NCBI GenBank assembly: GCA_021371965.1
Contig: JAJFVE010000190.1
Coordinates: 1 to 58,895, forward strand
Reading direction: 5' to 3'
Length of the DNA: 58,895 nt
DNA from: Planctomycetaceae bacterium
Lineage (GTDB): Bacteria > Planctomycetota > Phycisphaerae > SM23-33
Shown: positions 16,123-24,757 of the stretch, piece by piece
How the letters are laid out: every line of letters starts with the position of its first letter
Position numbering within the stretch: position 1 is the first letter of the stretch
Notes under the pieces: model-generated
Databases searched by the model: none
The model's input: only the letters and a program-made list of their open reading frames with translations
Told to the model about the DNA's origin: nothing
Translations under genes and position numbers: made by a program

Positions 16123-17541
16123 ATGCCAAGCACGAAACGGCCGAATATCCTGTTCATCCTCATCGACGACCTGGGCTGGCGGGACTTGGGGTGCCAGGGC
16201 AGCAGCTTTTATGAGACGCCCTGCCTGGACCGGTTGGCCCAGCAGGGGATGCGGTTTACAGACGCGTATGCGGCCTGCCCCGTCTGCTCGCCGACGCGGG
16301 CGAGCATCATGAGCGGCAAGTACCCGGCCGCACTGGGCGTGACGGACTGGATCGACTGGGGCAACTGGCTGCACCCGCTGCGCGGCCGCGTGATCGACGC
16401 CCCGTACGTGCGGCAACTGCCTCTGAGCGAGCACAGCCTTGCCGCCGCCCTACGCGACGGCGGCTACCAGACCTGGCACGTGGGCAAGTGGCACCTGGGC
16501 AAGGAGCCGTACTGGCCGCAGCACCACGGATTCGACGTCAACGTCGGCGGCAGCGACATCGGCTGCCCGATGAGCGGGTACTTCGCCCCGTGGAAGCTGC
16601 CCAACATGCCCGATGCCCCGCAACGGACGTTCCTGACCGACTGCCTGACCGACGAGGCCGTCAAGCTCATCCGCAATCGCGGCGACAAGCCGTTCTTCCT
16701 CAACCTCTGGCACTACGCGGTGCACACGCCGATCCAGGCCCCGCAGCGGTACCTGGACAAGTACGCCGCCAAGGCCGCCTCGCTGGGGCTGGACAAGAAG
16801 CAGTGGTTCGAGCTTGGGCGCATGCACCACGTCGAGGGGCGCGAGAACCTGCCCGTCAAGCGGCGGCTGTTCCAGTCGGATATCGCCTACGCGGGCCTGG
16901 TGCAGAATCTCGACGAGAATATCGGCCGCGTGCTGGCGGCCCTTGATGAGGAAGGCATCGCCGACAACACGATCGTGTTTTTCACCAGCGACAACGGCGG
17001 CCTGGCCACCAGCGAAGGCAGCCCCACCTGCAACGCCCCGCTGGCCGAGGGCAAAGGCTGGATGTTCGAAGGCGGCACGCGAACGCCGCTGCTGGTGCGA
17101 TGGCCGGGAGTCACGGCCGCCGACAGCGTCTGCACGACGCCGGTGACCAGCCCGGACTTTTACCCGACGATCCTGGAGATGGCCGGCCTGCCCGCCCTGC
17201 CGGCCCAGCACAGCGACGGCGTGAGCATCGCCCCGCTGCTGCGCGGCGGGGCCGAGCTGCCGCGCGAAGCGATCTTCTGGCACTATCCGCATTACGGCAA
17301 CCAGGGCGGCACGCCGGGGGCCTCAGTGCGCTGCGGCGACTGGAAGCTCATCGAGTTCTACGAAGACCGCCACGTCGAGTTGTACAACCTCCGCGAGGAT
17401 GTCAGCGAAGATCACGATCAGGCCGCCGTCCAGCCGGATATCGCCCACCGCCTGCAGAAGATGCTGCACGAGTGGCTGGCGAAGGTAGATGCCAAGATCC
17501 CGCAGCCGAATCCAGAGTACCACGGTCCTTCGACTCCTTGA
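16123..17541 (+). CDS. Type I sulfatase (arylsulfatase family)
   Basis: This 472-residue sulfatase starts directly with the catalytic fold (RPNILFILIDDLGWRDLGC; metal ligands D15 and D16). The formylglycine signature is CSPTR at C55 in the stretch ACPVCSPTRASIMSGKYP; C55 would be converted to formylglycine by a sulfatase-maturating enzyme, which is not in this window. Further active-site motifs are HVGKWHLG, the TSDNGG metal site and GTRTPLLVRWPG. It hydrolyses a sulfate ester, probably of a carbohydrate. Most planctomycete sulfatases are exported, but no signal peptide is seen here and the frame upstream (open to 16012) does not supply one, so a cytoplasmic enzyme or a misplaced start should be considered. 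Confidence 0.9.
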   Translation: MPSTKRPNILFILIDDLGWRDLGCQGSSFYETPCLDRLAQQGMRFTDAYAACPVCSPTRASIMSGKYPAALGVTDWIDWGNWLHPLRGRVIDAPYVRQLPLSEHSLAAALRDGGYQTWHVGKWHLGKEPYWPQHHGFDVNVGGSDIGCPMSGYFAPWKLPNMPDAPQRTFLTDCLTDEAVKLIRNRGDKPFFLNLWHYAVHTPIQAPQRYLDKYAAKAASLGLDKKQWFELGRMHHVEGRENLPVKRRLFQSDIAYAGLVQNLDENIGRVLAALDEEGIADNTIVFFTSDNGGLATSEGSPTCNAPLAEGKGWMFEGGTRTPLLVRWPGVTAADSVCTTPVTSPDFYPTILEMAGLPALPAQHSDGVSIAPLLRGGAELPREAIFWHYPHYGNQGGTPGASVRCGDWKLIEFYEDRHVELYNLREDVSEDHDQAAVQPDIAHRLQKMLHEWLAKVDAKIPQPNPEYHGPSTP

Positions 17542-17582
17542 CCATGATCGCCGCCAGTCGATACAATGGGACAAGGTGAAAC

Positions 17583-17789
17583 ATGAAACTCTTGGTTACT
17601 CTTGATCGTGATGAGACAGGCATGATCGTTGCCGAATGCCCCTCGATACCCGGATGCATTTCCCAAGGGCGCAGCGAAGAAGAAGCGTTGGTTAATATCG
17701 AGGAGGCAATTCGTGCCTGCCTTGAAGCTCGCGCCGAGGCGGGAATGCCTTTGACAGTTTCCGTTCGCGAGGTCGAGGTTCCTGTCTAA
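17583..17789 (+). CDS. hicB: HicB-family antitoxin
   Basis: This 68-residue protein (MKLLVTLDRDETGMIVAECP, then SIPGCISQGRSEEEAL) shows the HicB/UPF0150 fold: two strands, a 'CPSIPGCISQG' loop and a helix (NIEEAIRACLEA). It has a good AAGGTG site. Its stop overlaps the start of the following HicA gene (TAATG), the usual translational coupling of the hicBA pair in this order. The antitoxin is short and lacks a C-terminal DNA-binding domain, as in many UPF0150 proteins. It is expected to bind and neutralise the HicA RNase. Confidence 0.85.
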   Translation: MKLLVTLDRDETGMIVAECPSIPGCISQGRSEEEALVNIEEAIRACLEARAEAGMPLTVSVREVEVPV

Positions 17790-18010
17790 TGCCCAAACTC
17801 CCTGTGGTATCCGGCGCAGAAGTCGTTAAGCGGCTGCAGCGCGCTGGGTGGCACATCGCACGACAGCGCGGTTCCCATGTCGTCCTGCTCAAGAGCGGCA
17901 GCATCGTCAGCTTGTCTGTTCCGCAACATCGAGAGCTCGCTCCAGGAACGCTTCGATCAATCATCAGGTCCTCAGGGCTGACGATTGAGGCATTCCAAGA
18001 GCTTGCATAA
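17789..18010 (+). CDS. hicA: HicA-family mRNA interferase (toxin)
   Basis: This 73-residue protein has the double-stranded RNA-binding-like HicA fold: PVVSGAEVVKRLQRAGWHIA, then RQRGSHVVLLKSG with the catalytic histidine of the GSH motif, and VSLSVPQHRELAPGTLRSII at the C-terminus. HicA toxins cleave mRNA independent of translation or block it. Its ATG overlaps the hicB stop. The catalytic histidine is present, so the toxin could be active. Confidence 0.87.
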   Translation: MPKLPVVSGAEVVKRLQRAGWHIARQRGSHVVLLKSGSIVSLSVPQHRELAPGTLRSIIRSSGLTIEAFQELA

Positions 18011-18031
18011 TCTTTAATCCGGAGTTTTGAG

Positions 18032-18397
18032 ATGGAACGCTTTGGCATTTTGATGTTGCCGGTGGCGATGCTGGTCGGGTCGAACCTGTTCATGACGTAT
18101 GCCTGGTACGGGCATCTCAAGGACATGGCCGGGCGGCCGCTGATGTGGGCCATCGCCGTCAGTTGGGGCGTGGCGCTGCTGGAGTACTGCCTGCAGGTGC
18201 CGGCCAACCGGCTGGGGTTCCAGCATTACACGCTGGGCCAGCTCAAGGTAATTCAGGAAGTCGTGACGATGGTAGTCTTCGCGGGCTTCTGCACGTTCTA
18301 CATGAAAGAGCCGCTCAAGCTGGACTTCCTCTGGGCCAGCCTGTGCCTGGTAGGCGCGGCGTTCTTCATGTTCCGAGGGTTTAATCCGGCCGCGTGA
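18032..18397 (+). CDS. DUF486 (DMT-superfamily-like) membrane protein
   Basis: This 121-residue protein has four hydrophobic segments, at about 5-25 (GILMLPVAMLVGSNLFMTYA), 35-55, 70-90 and 97-117. The sequences NLFMTYAWYGHLK, QVPANRLGF and LKVIQEVVTMVVFAGFCTFY match the DUF486 family closely. The family is distantly related to drug/metabolite transporters, but no substrate is established. Length and topology are typical. It lies 21 bases downstream of hicA on the same strand and could be read through from it. Confidence 0.85.
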   Translation: MERFGILMLPVAMLVGSNLFMTYAWYGHLKDMAGRPLMWAIAVSWGVALLEYCLQVPANRLGFQHYTLGQLKVIQEVVTMVVFAGFCTFYMKEPLKLDFLWASLCLVGAAFFMFRGFNPAA

Positions 18398-18433
18398 TCG
18401 CCGACACGCACAACGGAGTTGTGCGTGGCACCC

Positions 18434-19030
18434 TTAGGTTCGGGGGTTCGTCGCGGGTTGACTGGCCGCGGGTTTACTCATGCGAAGTTCGTCGATCTTT
18501 GGGCCGTGGCGCGGCGTGTCGTCGGCGATGTGCGTGTCGATCCAGAAGCAGAACCGCAGCACCCCGTTGGGATAATAGTCTACGTACAGTTTTTCGTCCG
18601 GGCCGAGCTTGCGCTGCAGCACCTGGGATGCTTCGTCGTAAAGCGTATCGATGGTCTTAGGCTCGGCCGCGCCGTCCCCGTGCTTGCCGATCTGGTCGCC
18701 GGTCTCGGTCCAGCCTTCCGGCGGCGGATCGGGATCTTCCCGCGGCACGCCGTCGGGGCCGATATGCATGACTTTGGCCCGGTTGGCATGCGTCTTCACG
18801 AACCGCCGCTCGACGACCTTGTTGTCTTTGACGACAATCGTGGTCTTGTGGCCGAAGCCTACCCAGCTTTGGAAATGCACTTCATATTCGTAATTACCGC
18901 CGGAGTCGGCCTTGAGCTTGGCCCAGGCGGCCTTGCTCTGATCGAGGCGCTGCACGGGCGTGAGATCATCCGCCAAAGCCGCCGCGGCGAACAGAGCGGC
19001 GGCGGCCAGGCAAGCGAGTCGGTAGTTCAT
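18434..19030 (-). CDS. Secreted protein with a DUF6174-like domain
   Basis: The 198-residue product begins MNYRLACLAAAALFAAAALA, a signal peptide with cleavage near ALA-DD. The following region (residues about 30-80) reads 'SKAAWAKLKADSGGNYEYEV' and 'VVKDNKVVERRF', the layout of DUF6174-type proteins (W..L....YEY.V......GFG....I.VKDNKV). The rest contains DGVPREDPDPPPEGW and a C-terminal TQP/NPRT tail. No catalytic site is recognised. ATG 19030 was chosen for the signal peptide; the frame opens nine codons earlier. Confidence 0.6.
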   Translation of the reverse strand: MNYRLACLAAAALFAAAALADDLTPVQRLDQSKAAWAKLKADSGGNYEYEVHFQSWVGFGHKTTIVVKDNKVVERRFVKTHANRAKVMHIGPDGVPREDPDPPPEGWTETGDQIGKHGDGAAEPKTIDTLYDEASQVLQRKLGPDEKLYVDYYPNGVLRFCFWIDTHIADDTPRHGPKIDELRMSKPAASQPATNPRT

Positions 19031-19155
19031 TTCAGCGTCCTTGAATAAGTATCGCAATCATGATACGCGCAGCGGCATCGGCCTGCGAGCAACGATTGCT
19101 CTGTCGTTCGACGCCCACAGAGCGGATTTGTTCCAGCGAGAATATATTCCTGCGA

Positions 19156-20205
19156 TCAGGCCGGCTGATCGCTGCCGTCGCTGCGACCTAGTGGGCGGTG
19201 GACGATCGACAGGGGCAGTCTGCGCCGCAGGAACCGCTTGAAGCGGTGCTTCAGCCCCAGCGGCCGCAGCAGGGCGCCGACAACGTCGGTGGCGCCCTCG
19301 CTCGCCAGGTGCAGCCAGACGGTAAAGTAGTTGCCCGCGCGGCGGCGCAGGAAGTAGATGTCTCCGCAAAGCTGGCTGGTGCTGGCGAACAACTCCTTGT
19401 GGGCACCTTCTCCTTTTTCGAAGTCGAAGAACGGGAACTGCCGCTGCGTGAAGAGGTACTCCATCACCCGGTATTGAAGCACCGTGCCGGGCGAAAACTC
19501 CGCATATTCGGGATCGTACCCCAGGCTGTCGTACTGGAGCGCCCCGTCGCGGCAGGGGCAATAGAGGTACGCGATGGGCTTGTCGTCGCAGAAAAGAAGG
19601 AACGCCCGCACTTCGTCTTTGGCCGCAAGTTCGGCCGCACGGGCGCGGAAGGCCTCATCGGTCCTCACGCCCAGCGACAGCAGGCGCTGTTGATACGTCT
19701 TGGGGGCCAGGCGGCCGGCGTGGGTCAGGAACTCCTCGATTTCATGGGGCGTCGCGTAGGCCTTCCACTGCAGTTGGCCGCCGCTGCGCTGGGCCATGCG
19801 TTTGCATTTGCGGCGTAGCGTCTGGCGCGTTTTTGAGGAGAAGTGGGCCTGGAGATAGTCGTTGAACGTCCCGCGCAGGTCCGTGTAGCAGTGGCGGTAG
19901 TGCCGCGCGACGTAGCGGATCCATTGCCCATTAACGCTGATGCGCTTGAGCGGCCGGGCCAGCGGGTAAGACGACAGCAGCATTCCCGCCCCCTCGGGCA
20001 CCGCCAGTGGGGGTTCCATCGGCTCGGGCGCTGCCTGGCAACCGACGGGAAGGTACTCGGCCGCCAGCACGGGCAGCTTCCGGCGGCGGATGACGATCTC
20101 GCCCAGGCAGATCTTCAGCAGCGAGTCCTTGACCCGCAGACGGTAGGGCTGGGGAAGAGTCTTTGCTTCCTCGCCGGCTTGCCCGGGTGTGGCCGTTTCA
20201 GTCAT
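19156..20205 (-). CDS. GNAT-superfamily acyltransferase (BioF2/CelD-like), paralogue 2
   Basis: This 349-residue protein belongs to the Acetyltransf_6/BioF2-like GNAT group. Its N-terminal third carries a conserved block also found in the upstream gene (GMLLSSYPLARPLKRI, WIRYVARHYRHCYTDLRGTF, then SKTRQTLRRKCKRMAQRSGG). The C-terminal acyltransferase domain includes FLLFCDDKPIAYLYC, YDPEYAEFSPGTVLQY and DFEKGEGAHKELFAS. Such enzymes acylate cell-surface polysaccharides or amino acids in envelope or cellulose loci. Its ATG overlaps the stop of paralogue 1 (ATGA), so translation is coupled; this start was preferred for that reason. It lies in an operon with paralogue 1 and the deacetylase. Confidence 0.75.
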   Translation of the reverse strand: MTETATPGQAGEEAKTLPQPYRLRVKDSLLKICLGEIVIRRRKLPVLAAEYLPVGCQAAPEPMEPPLAVPEGAGMLLSSYPLARPLKRISVNGQWIRYVARHYRHCYTDLRGTFNDYLQAHFSSKTRQTLRRKCKRMAQRSGGQLQWKAYATPHEIEEFLTHAGRLAPKTYQQRLLSLGVRTDEAFRARAAELAAKDEVRAFLLFCDDKPIAYLYCPCRDGALQYDSLGYDPEYAEFSPGTVLQYRVMEYLFTQRQFPFFDFEKGEGAHKELFASTSQLCGDIYFLRRRAGNYFTVWLHLASEGATDVVGALLRPLGLKHRFKRFLRRRLPLSIVHRPLGRSDGSDQPA

Positions 20206-21182
20206 GTTCCTGTCCGCCTCATTAGTCGTTTGATCCATTGCTTGGCGCCCAGGCGCTCGGCGACATTTGACGCCGCGTCGCTCAATGCGTCTGAGCAAAG
20301 GTGCGACCATGTGAGCAGATGGTTCTTGATCCAGGGGCGCAGCAGATACAAGTCGGCGCACAACTGGGTATCGGTAGCAAAGAACAGCTTGTGCTGGCCT
20401 TCGCCGGGGCCGAAGTCCAGTTTGCCGCCGCGGCCTTCCGAAAACAGACTTTCCAGCATGTAGTAATGCAGCATCGTGCCCGGCGAAAGTTGCGAGAATC
20501 TCTGATCGTAGCCTACCCCGTCATAGAACCACATCCCGTCAAGCCGGCGACAGAACAGGTAGGCGATAGTCTCCGTGCCGCATTGCAGCAGATACCCCCG
20601 GGCCTGGTCCTGGGCGGCCAAGTCCAGCACCCACCGGCGATACTGCGGCGTGTCGGGCAGGGCGTTTTTGAACAGAGCGTGCTGGTAGGTGCGTTTGGCC
20701 AACTCGGGCGCAACGTCCAGGAAGTGGGCCATTTGCTCGCTTGTGCGGCATGAGACCAACCCCAGTGTCCCGCCGTTGCGTTCGGCCAGCACTCGCGTGC
20801 GGCGCCGCAGGTCGCGGCGGATCTTGGCCGAAAATCGCCGCTCCAGATACTCCTGGAATGTCCCACTCAAGTCCACGCTGCAATGGCGGTAATGTGCGGG
20901 AACATACCGAATCCACCGCGCCTCCCGCGTCAATCGCGGCAGCGGCTGCGCCACCGGGTATGCCCCCAGGAGCATGCCTCGCGCCTGAGGCGGCGCCTGC
21001 TCCCACAGTTGGTTCAGGTCGATGGTGTGGCCAAAGTCCGCCGGCGTAAAGCGAGCAGTCAGCAATTGCATGTGTTTTCGAAACAAGACCACCTCGCCCA
21101 ATGCAAATTTGAGCGTCGCGGTCTTTAACCGCAGCGTCAATGGAGACCCAGGCTGCAACTCCCCTGTCGTCACCGTGGACAT
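20202..21182 (-). CDS. GNAT-superfamily acyltransferase (BioF2/CelD-like), paralogue 1
   Basis: This 326-residue protein is clearly related to the next gene: RWIRYVPAHYRHCSVDLSGT, FSAKIRRDLRRRTRVLAERN, LLQCGTETIAYLFCRR, YDQRFSQLSPGTMLHYY and DFGPGEGQHKLFFATDTQLC all have counterparts there. Residues of about 130-300 form the GNAT core. Its start follows a GGGAGAG site and lies 11 bases after the deacetylase stop; the open frame upstream overlaps that gene and is not used. Probably a soluble acyltransferase acting on a surface precursor; donor and acceptor unknown. Confidence 0.75.
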   Translation of the reverse strand: MSTVTTGELQPGSPLTLRLKTATLKFALGEVVLFRKHMQLLTARFTPADFGHTIDLNQLWEQAPPQARGMLLGAYPVAQPLPRLTREARWIRYVPAHYRHCSVDLSGTFQEYLERRFSAKIRRDLRRRTRVLAERNGGTLGLVSCRTSEQMAHFLDVAPELAKRTYQHALFKNALPDTPQYRRWVLDLAAQDQARGYLLQCGTETIAYLFCRRLDGMWFYDGVGYDQRFSQLSPGTMLHYYMLESLFSEGRGGKLDFGPGEGQHKLFFATDTQLCADLYLLRPWIKNHLLTWSHLCSDALSDAASNVAERLGAKQWIKRLMRRTGT

Positions 21183-21193
21183 TCTCTCCCCAC

Positions 21194-22198
21194 TCACATC
21201 AAGCTGACGGCCTGGCCGACGTGGCGCAGAGTGATGTCCCTCCAGCACGTTCGCGGCCACACGTTGGGCCCGCTGACAACGCGTTCGGCCCAACCGGGCG
21301 CGGCGGCACAGTCCGAAACCCGCTCGACGTTCAAGTCCCCGCGGCGGCGGTCGAGCAGCCGGCACAGGGTCTGAAATCGGCGGCGCACGACCATGTCGGG
21401 CCGGGCCGATTCCCACCGCCCCACCCGATTCTTCAAGAGCCCGAAAGAATGCAGGACAATGGTCGCCACGGCAGCGCCGCCGGAGCAGAGCTGATCCAGG
21501 GCCGCCGCCATCTCCTCGCCACTGATGCAATTCACTTCCAGCGGGCGCCACCCGCGGCCGGGCAGGCTCCTGCCGATCATCTGCGTGACGGGAAACTCCG
21601 TCACCAGTCCCATGCGATAGGGAACATTGATCCTGGCGGCACAGGGGCTGGTGGTGTCCAGACAACTGAGATTCGTGCTGAAGTCCCAGTAAATGCCCGC
21701 CTGCGTCATCGCCTGAAAACTATTCGTCCCAACCGCAAACGAGCCGGCGCGGAACGCCACCGGAAGCCGCCCTGCGCAGGTCTTGAGCAGGTCGCGCCCT
21801 TCGGCGATCAGCATGGCCTGGGTGTCCACATCGTAATGGGAGAGCAAGTCAGTCTTGTTGGGCGGACGATGAACGCCTCCCTGGGCCCGCAGCAAGGCGT
21901 ATTGGCGAGCGCCGGGGTGCAGGTGCATCTGAACGTCGTGCCCGCGGGCGAGGACTTCCTGGCACAGGTCCGTAAATGCCGCACGCCCGAACAGCGCGGC
22001 CATCGCCGTGTCGATGAAGAAGACGCCCGGCAGGCCGCTGGCCTCCAGGATCGTCATGATCGCCCGCACCCCATGCTCCCGTCCGCCGCGGCGGCAATAG
22101 ACGCAGGTGTCCATGCTCAATGGGTCCAGCGCCGGGTCGCGCCAGGCGCCTCCCATCGACACCTCTGTATCAATCGTTACAAAGACTGTCGTCGCCAT
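21194..22198 (-). CDS. WalW-like polysaccharide deacetylase (NodB-type fold)
   Basis: The protein has 334 residues. The N-terminus VFVTIDTEVSMGG supplies the metal/base aspartate of NodB-like enzymes; GVFFIDTAMAALFG and ARGHDVQMHLHPGARQ give the histidine pair (HDVQMHLHP), a motif characteristic of the WalW group found in cell-surface gene clusters. A later FRAGSFAVGTNS motif fits the fold's substrate-binding loop. The function would be N- or O-deacetylation of an envelope sugar. No signal peptide is seen, so it may act on a cytoplasmic precursor. It is the first gene of a three-gene operon with the two acyltransferases. Confidence 0.75.
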   Translation of the reverse strand: MATTVFVTIDTEVSMGGAWRDPALDPLSMDTCVYCRRGGREHGVRAIMTILEASGLPGVFFIDTAMAALFGRAAFTDLCQEVLARGHDVQMHLHPGARQYALLRAQGGVHRPPNKTDLLSHYDVDTQAMLIAEGRDLLKTCAGRLPVAFRAGSFAVGTNSFQAMTQAGIYWDFSTNLSCLDTTSPCAARINVPYRMGLVTEFPVTQMIGRSLPGRGWRPLEVNCISGEEMAAALDQLCSGGAAVATIVLHSFGLLKNRVGRWESARPDMVVRRRFQTLCRLLDRRRGDLNVERVSDCAAAPGWAERVVSGPNVWPRTCWRDITLRHVGQAVSLM

Positions 22199-22345
22199 GG
22201 ATGTACGCTCCCCCCTCTTTAGGCGAGATTGGGCAAAATGAGCAACCGCCCGTTAACGTGCCTCTCAACCGCACCCCGGAACCCCTGTACGTACTATATG
22301 CCCTGTTGGCAGCCCAAACTGGGAAAAACTGGTCATGACCGCCTC

Positions 22346-22475
22346 GGCGTTGATGGATACCTGCCCCGGCTATCGCTACTGGCACCAAATAAGAAAGTAG
22401 TTCCGACAACGAATTACTTCTTCATTTGGTGCCTCCGCCGCGACTTTTCATCTGTAATTGAGGCATTGCGCGCCA
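22346..22475 (+). repeat. Dispersed intergenic element, copy 1 (forward)
   Basis: It starts with GGCGTTGATGGATACCTG, has a 70-base middle part (GACAACGAATTACTTCTTC) and the conserved core GTGCCTCCGCCGCGACTT at 22429-22446, and ends with a diverged GTAATTGAGG tail. The same order occurs at 27761-27862, and a short form lacking the middle at 41078-41140. Its right part overlaps the 3' end of the flavoprotein gene and provides that gene's last codons and stop. Confidence 0.75.
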
Positions 22476-23010
22476 GGCAATGTTGCGTCAGCCTGCGGCC
22501 GGCGGAGCGGAAGGCCTCCCGCTGCAACGGAACATCGCGCGTGGCGACGGCGATCGCCTCGACAATGCGGAATCCACAGTTCGACAGCGACTGGCCGAAG
22601 AGGTCCAGAATGCTGCTGGCGCTGCCCCCAATACAGACGGCCAGCGCCGGCTTGGGTAAGGGCGGCATGGCCAGGAACTCTCGAACGCGCTTCAGGCGAT
22701 CCAGCATCGCTCGAAAACGCGGATGCACGTCGGGAACATACACCTTGCTGACGAAGACAGCCGCATCAAAAAGAGAGATCATCTCGATCAGACGCCCAAG
22801 GTCGTCGTCCTGGGCACATCGGCCGTGGGTCTGACAGAGCCCCTGCCCGTCAACGCACTGGCGGCACAGGCTCAGCGAGTAATCGGACAGGAACATCTGC
22901 TCGCCTGTGGCGTCTTCGCCGCGTATTCCTTCGAGCACGCTGTCCATCACGGCCGCAATCCGTCCGTCCGGATGGCGCCCTTCGCCCATCAGTAGCACCT
23001 TCATGCTCAT
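22414..23010 (-). CDS. Flavodoxin-fold iron-sulfur flavoprotein / NADPH-dependent FMN reductase family
   Basis: This 198-residue protein follows the layout of the FMN-reductase/iron-sulfur flavoprotein family: a first strand and phosphate loop (MKVLLMGEGRHPDGRIA, an atypical loop), a compact cysteine cluster at about 49-66 (CRQCVDGQGLCQTHGRCAQD, C-x2-C-x6-C-x5-C) ending in the family's DDD, then FDAAVFVSKVYVPDVHPRFR for the second flavin contact. The cysteines could bind a [4Fe-4S] cluster. The last ~15 residues (SITDEKSRRRHQMKK) are encoded inside a dispersed repeat element, so the C-terminus may be altered. It is placed between araA and the deacetylase operon. Confidence 0.7.
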   Translation of the reverse strand: MSMKVLLMGEGRHPDGRIAAVMDSVLEGIRGEDATGEQMFLSDYSLSLCRQCVDGQGLCQTHGRCAQDDDLGRLIEMISLFDAAVFVSKVYVPDVHPRFRAMLDRLKRVREFLAMPPLPKPALAVCIGGSASSILDLFGQSLSNCGFRIVEAIAVATRDVPLQREAFRSAGRRLTQHCLARNASITDEKSRRRHQMKK

Positions 23011-23070
23011 TCGCCCGCTCCATCGGCCCCACTAATTTTAGGCCTGGGCCGCCACGTTTGGCGCCGCCGC

Positions 23071-24573
23071 TCAGAGCCCGCCGGCGAGGTGGTAGTACAT
23101 CTCGTTCCAGCGCAGTTCCTTCTTGAGCGAACGGATGTCGGTGCCTGAGCCGATGAGCACGAACTCGATCCCGGCAATATCGGCCCAGTCTTCCAGATGC
23201 TCGGCCGTCAATGCCATGCTGAAACCCGTGTGGTGCGCCCCGCCGGCGAGAATCCACCCCCCCGCCGCCACCGGCAGGCTCGGCCGCGGAACCCACAGCG
23301 CTCGCGCCACCGGCAGATTCGGCAGGTCGTGCTCGGGCGCCACGGCGTCGACCTCGTTAACGATCATCCGGAACCGATTGCCCATGTCAATGACGGTGGC
23401 GTTGATCGCCGGCCCTGCCGGCACGTTGAAGATCAGCCGCGCCGGATCGTCCTTGCCGCCGATCGACAACGGGCGGATGTCCAGCACAGGTTTGCCCGCG
23501 GCGATGCTGGGGCAGACCTCCAGCATGTGTGCCCCCAGCACTTTCATGCCCGAGGGATCAAGATGGTATGTGTAATCTTCCATGAAGCTCGTGCCGCCGC
23601 GACGACCTGCCGCCATCACCTTCATCGCCCGCACCAGGGCTGCCGTCTTCCAGTCGCCTTCGGCGCCGAAGCCGTATCCGTCCGCCATCAGGCGCTGAAC
23701 CGCCAGGCCCGGCAGTTGGGACAGACCGTGCAGATCTTCAAAGGTCGTCGTGAAGGCCTTGAAGTTTCCCTCGGTCAGGAACGCCCGCATACCCAGCTCG
23801 ATTCGGGCCGCCTCCCGCAGCGCGCCGCGCTTCGCCCCGCCGGGGCGGATGTCTGCCGCCAGGTCGTACTGCTGATCGTACAGGCCGGCGAGGCGGTCGA
23901 TCTCGGCGTCGCCCACTGCCTTCACGCGCCTGGCCAGCTCGCCCATGCCGTACCCGTTGACGCTGTATCCCAGGCGCATCTGGGCCTCGACCTTGTCGCC
24001 CTCGGTGACCGCCACGTCTCGCATGTTGTCGCCGAAGCGGGCGATCTTGCCGCCCTGGGCGTCGTGCCAGGCGCAGGCGGCGCGGGCCCAGGAGTCGACT
24101 TGCGCCTCGACGGCAGGCTCCTGCCAGTGCCCCACCACGACCTTGCGATTCTTGCGCATGCGGGTGCAGATGAACCCGAACTCGCGTCCGCCGTGGGCGT
24201 CCTGGTTGAGGTTCATGAAGTCCATGTCGATGCTCGACCAGGGAATGTCGCGATTGAACTGCGTGTGCAGGTGCATGAAGGGCTTGGCCAGGATCGACAA
24301 CCCGCCGATCCACATCTTGGCCGGGCTGAACGTGTGCATCCAGGCGATCAGACCCACGCAATTGGGCGCCGCGTTGGCCTCCAGGCACAGGGCGCGGATC
24401 GCATCGGCCGTCGTCAGCACGGGCTTGTAGACCACCTCCACGCACACCCCCGCAGACTGCGACAGGCCTTGGGCAATCTTCTGCGAATGGTCGGCCACCT
24501 GCTTGAGCGTCTCGGGTCCGTACAGATGCTGGCTGCCGGTAATGAACCAGGCCTGAAGCTTCTTGAGTTCCAT
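23071..24573 (-). CDS. araA: L-arabinose isomerase
   Basis: The 500 residues exactly match the usual AraA length. It has [20 protein letters not shown] at the N-terminus, [36 protein letters not shown], and the metal/catalytic residues in [36 protein letters not shown] and FMEDYTYH. It converts L-arabinose to L-ribulose in the cytoplasm using Mn2+. No araB or araD is present nearby, so the rest of the pathway must lie elsewhere. It suggests use of plant-type hemicellulose, consistent with the GH2 and beta-helix proteins. Confidence 0.95.
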   Translation of the reverse strand: MELKKLQAWFITGSQHLYGPETLKQVADHSQKIAQGLSQSAGVCVEVVYKPVLTTADAIRALCLEANAAPNCVGLIAWMHTFSPAKMWIGGLSILAKPFMHLHTQFNRDIPWSSIDMDFMNLNQDAHGGREFGFICTRMRKNRKVVVGHWQEPAVEAQVDSWARAACAWHDAQGGKIARFGDNMRDVAVTEGDKVEAQMRLGYSVNGYGMGELARRVKAVGDAEIDRLAGLYDQQYDLAADIRPGGAKRGALREAARIELGMRAFLTEGNFKAFTTTFEDLHGLSQLPGLAVQRLMADGYGFGAEGDWKTAALVRAMKVMAAGRRGGTSFMEDYTYHLDPSGMKVLGAHMLEVCPSIAAGKPVLDIRPLSIGGKDDPARLIFNVPAGPAINATVIDMGNRFRMIVNEVDAVAPEHDLPNLPVARALWVPRPSLPVAAGGWILAGGAHHTGFSMALTAEHLEDWADIAGIEFVLIGSGTDIRSLKKELRWNEMYYHLAGGL

Positions 24574-24734
24574 GGCGTCGCGACTCCTGGGTTTGTTCTT
24601 GGCTCCAAAACTGCCGGCGGATTATAGCACGGGCGGGGGGCAGTGCGCAGCCAAAGCTGTCGCTTTGGATGTTAATCGAAAACCCAAAGCTGCCGCCGTC
24701 GCCGCACTCCCGGAATTTCGTCCGAGACTTTTGG

Positions 24735-24748
24735 ACTGACCGGTCAGT
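24735..24748. promoter_or_regulatory. Perfect 14-bp palindrome, probable TetR operator
   Basis: ACTGACCGGTCAGT is a perfect palindrome ending nine bases before the TetR-family ATG. Sites of this kind (TGACCGGTCA) are typical self-binding operators of AcrR/TetR regulators that control efflux operons, so autoregulation is likely. This placement is inference. Confidence 0.75.
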
Positions 24749-24757
24749 TCAATTATC

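Noticed and set aside
22170..22409. Small minus-strand open frame overlapping the deacetylase start
   Set aside because: It lies in repeat element copy 1 and has no credible start or composition.
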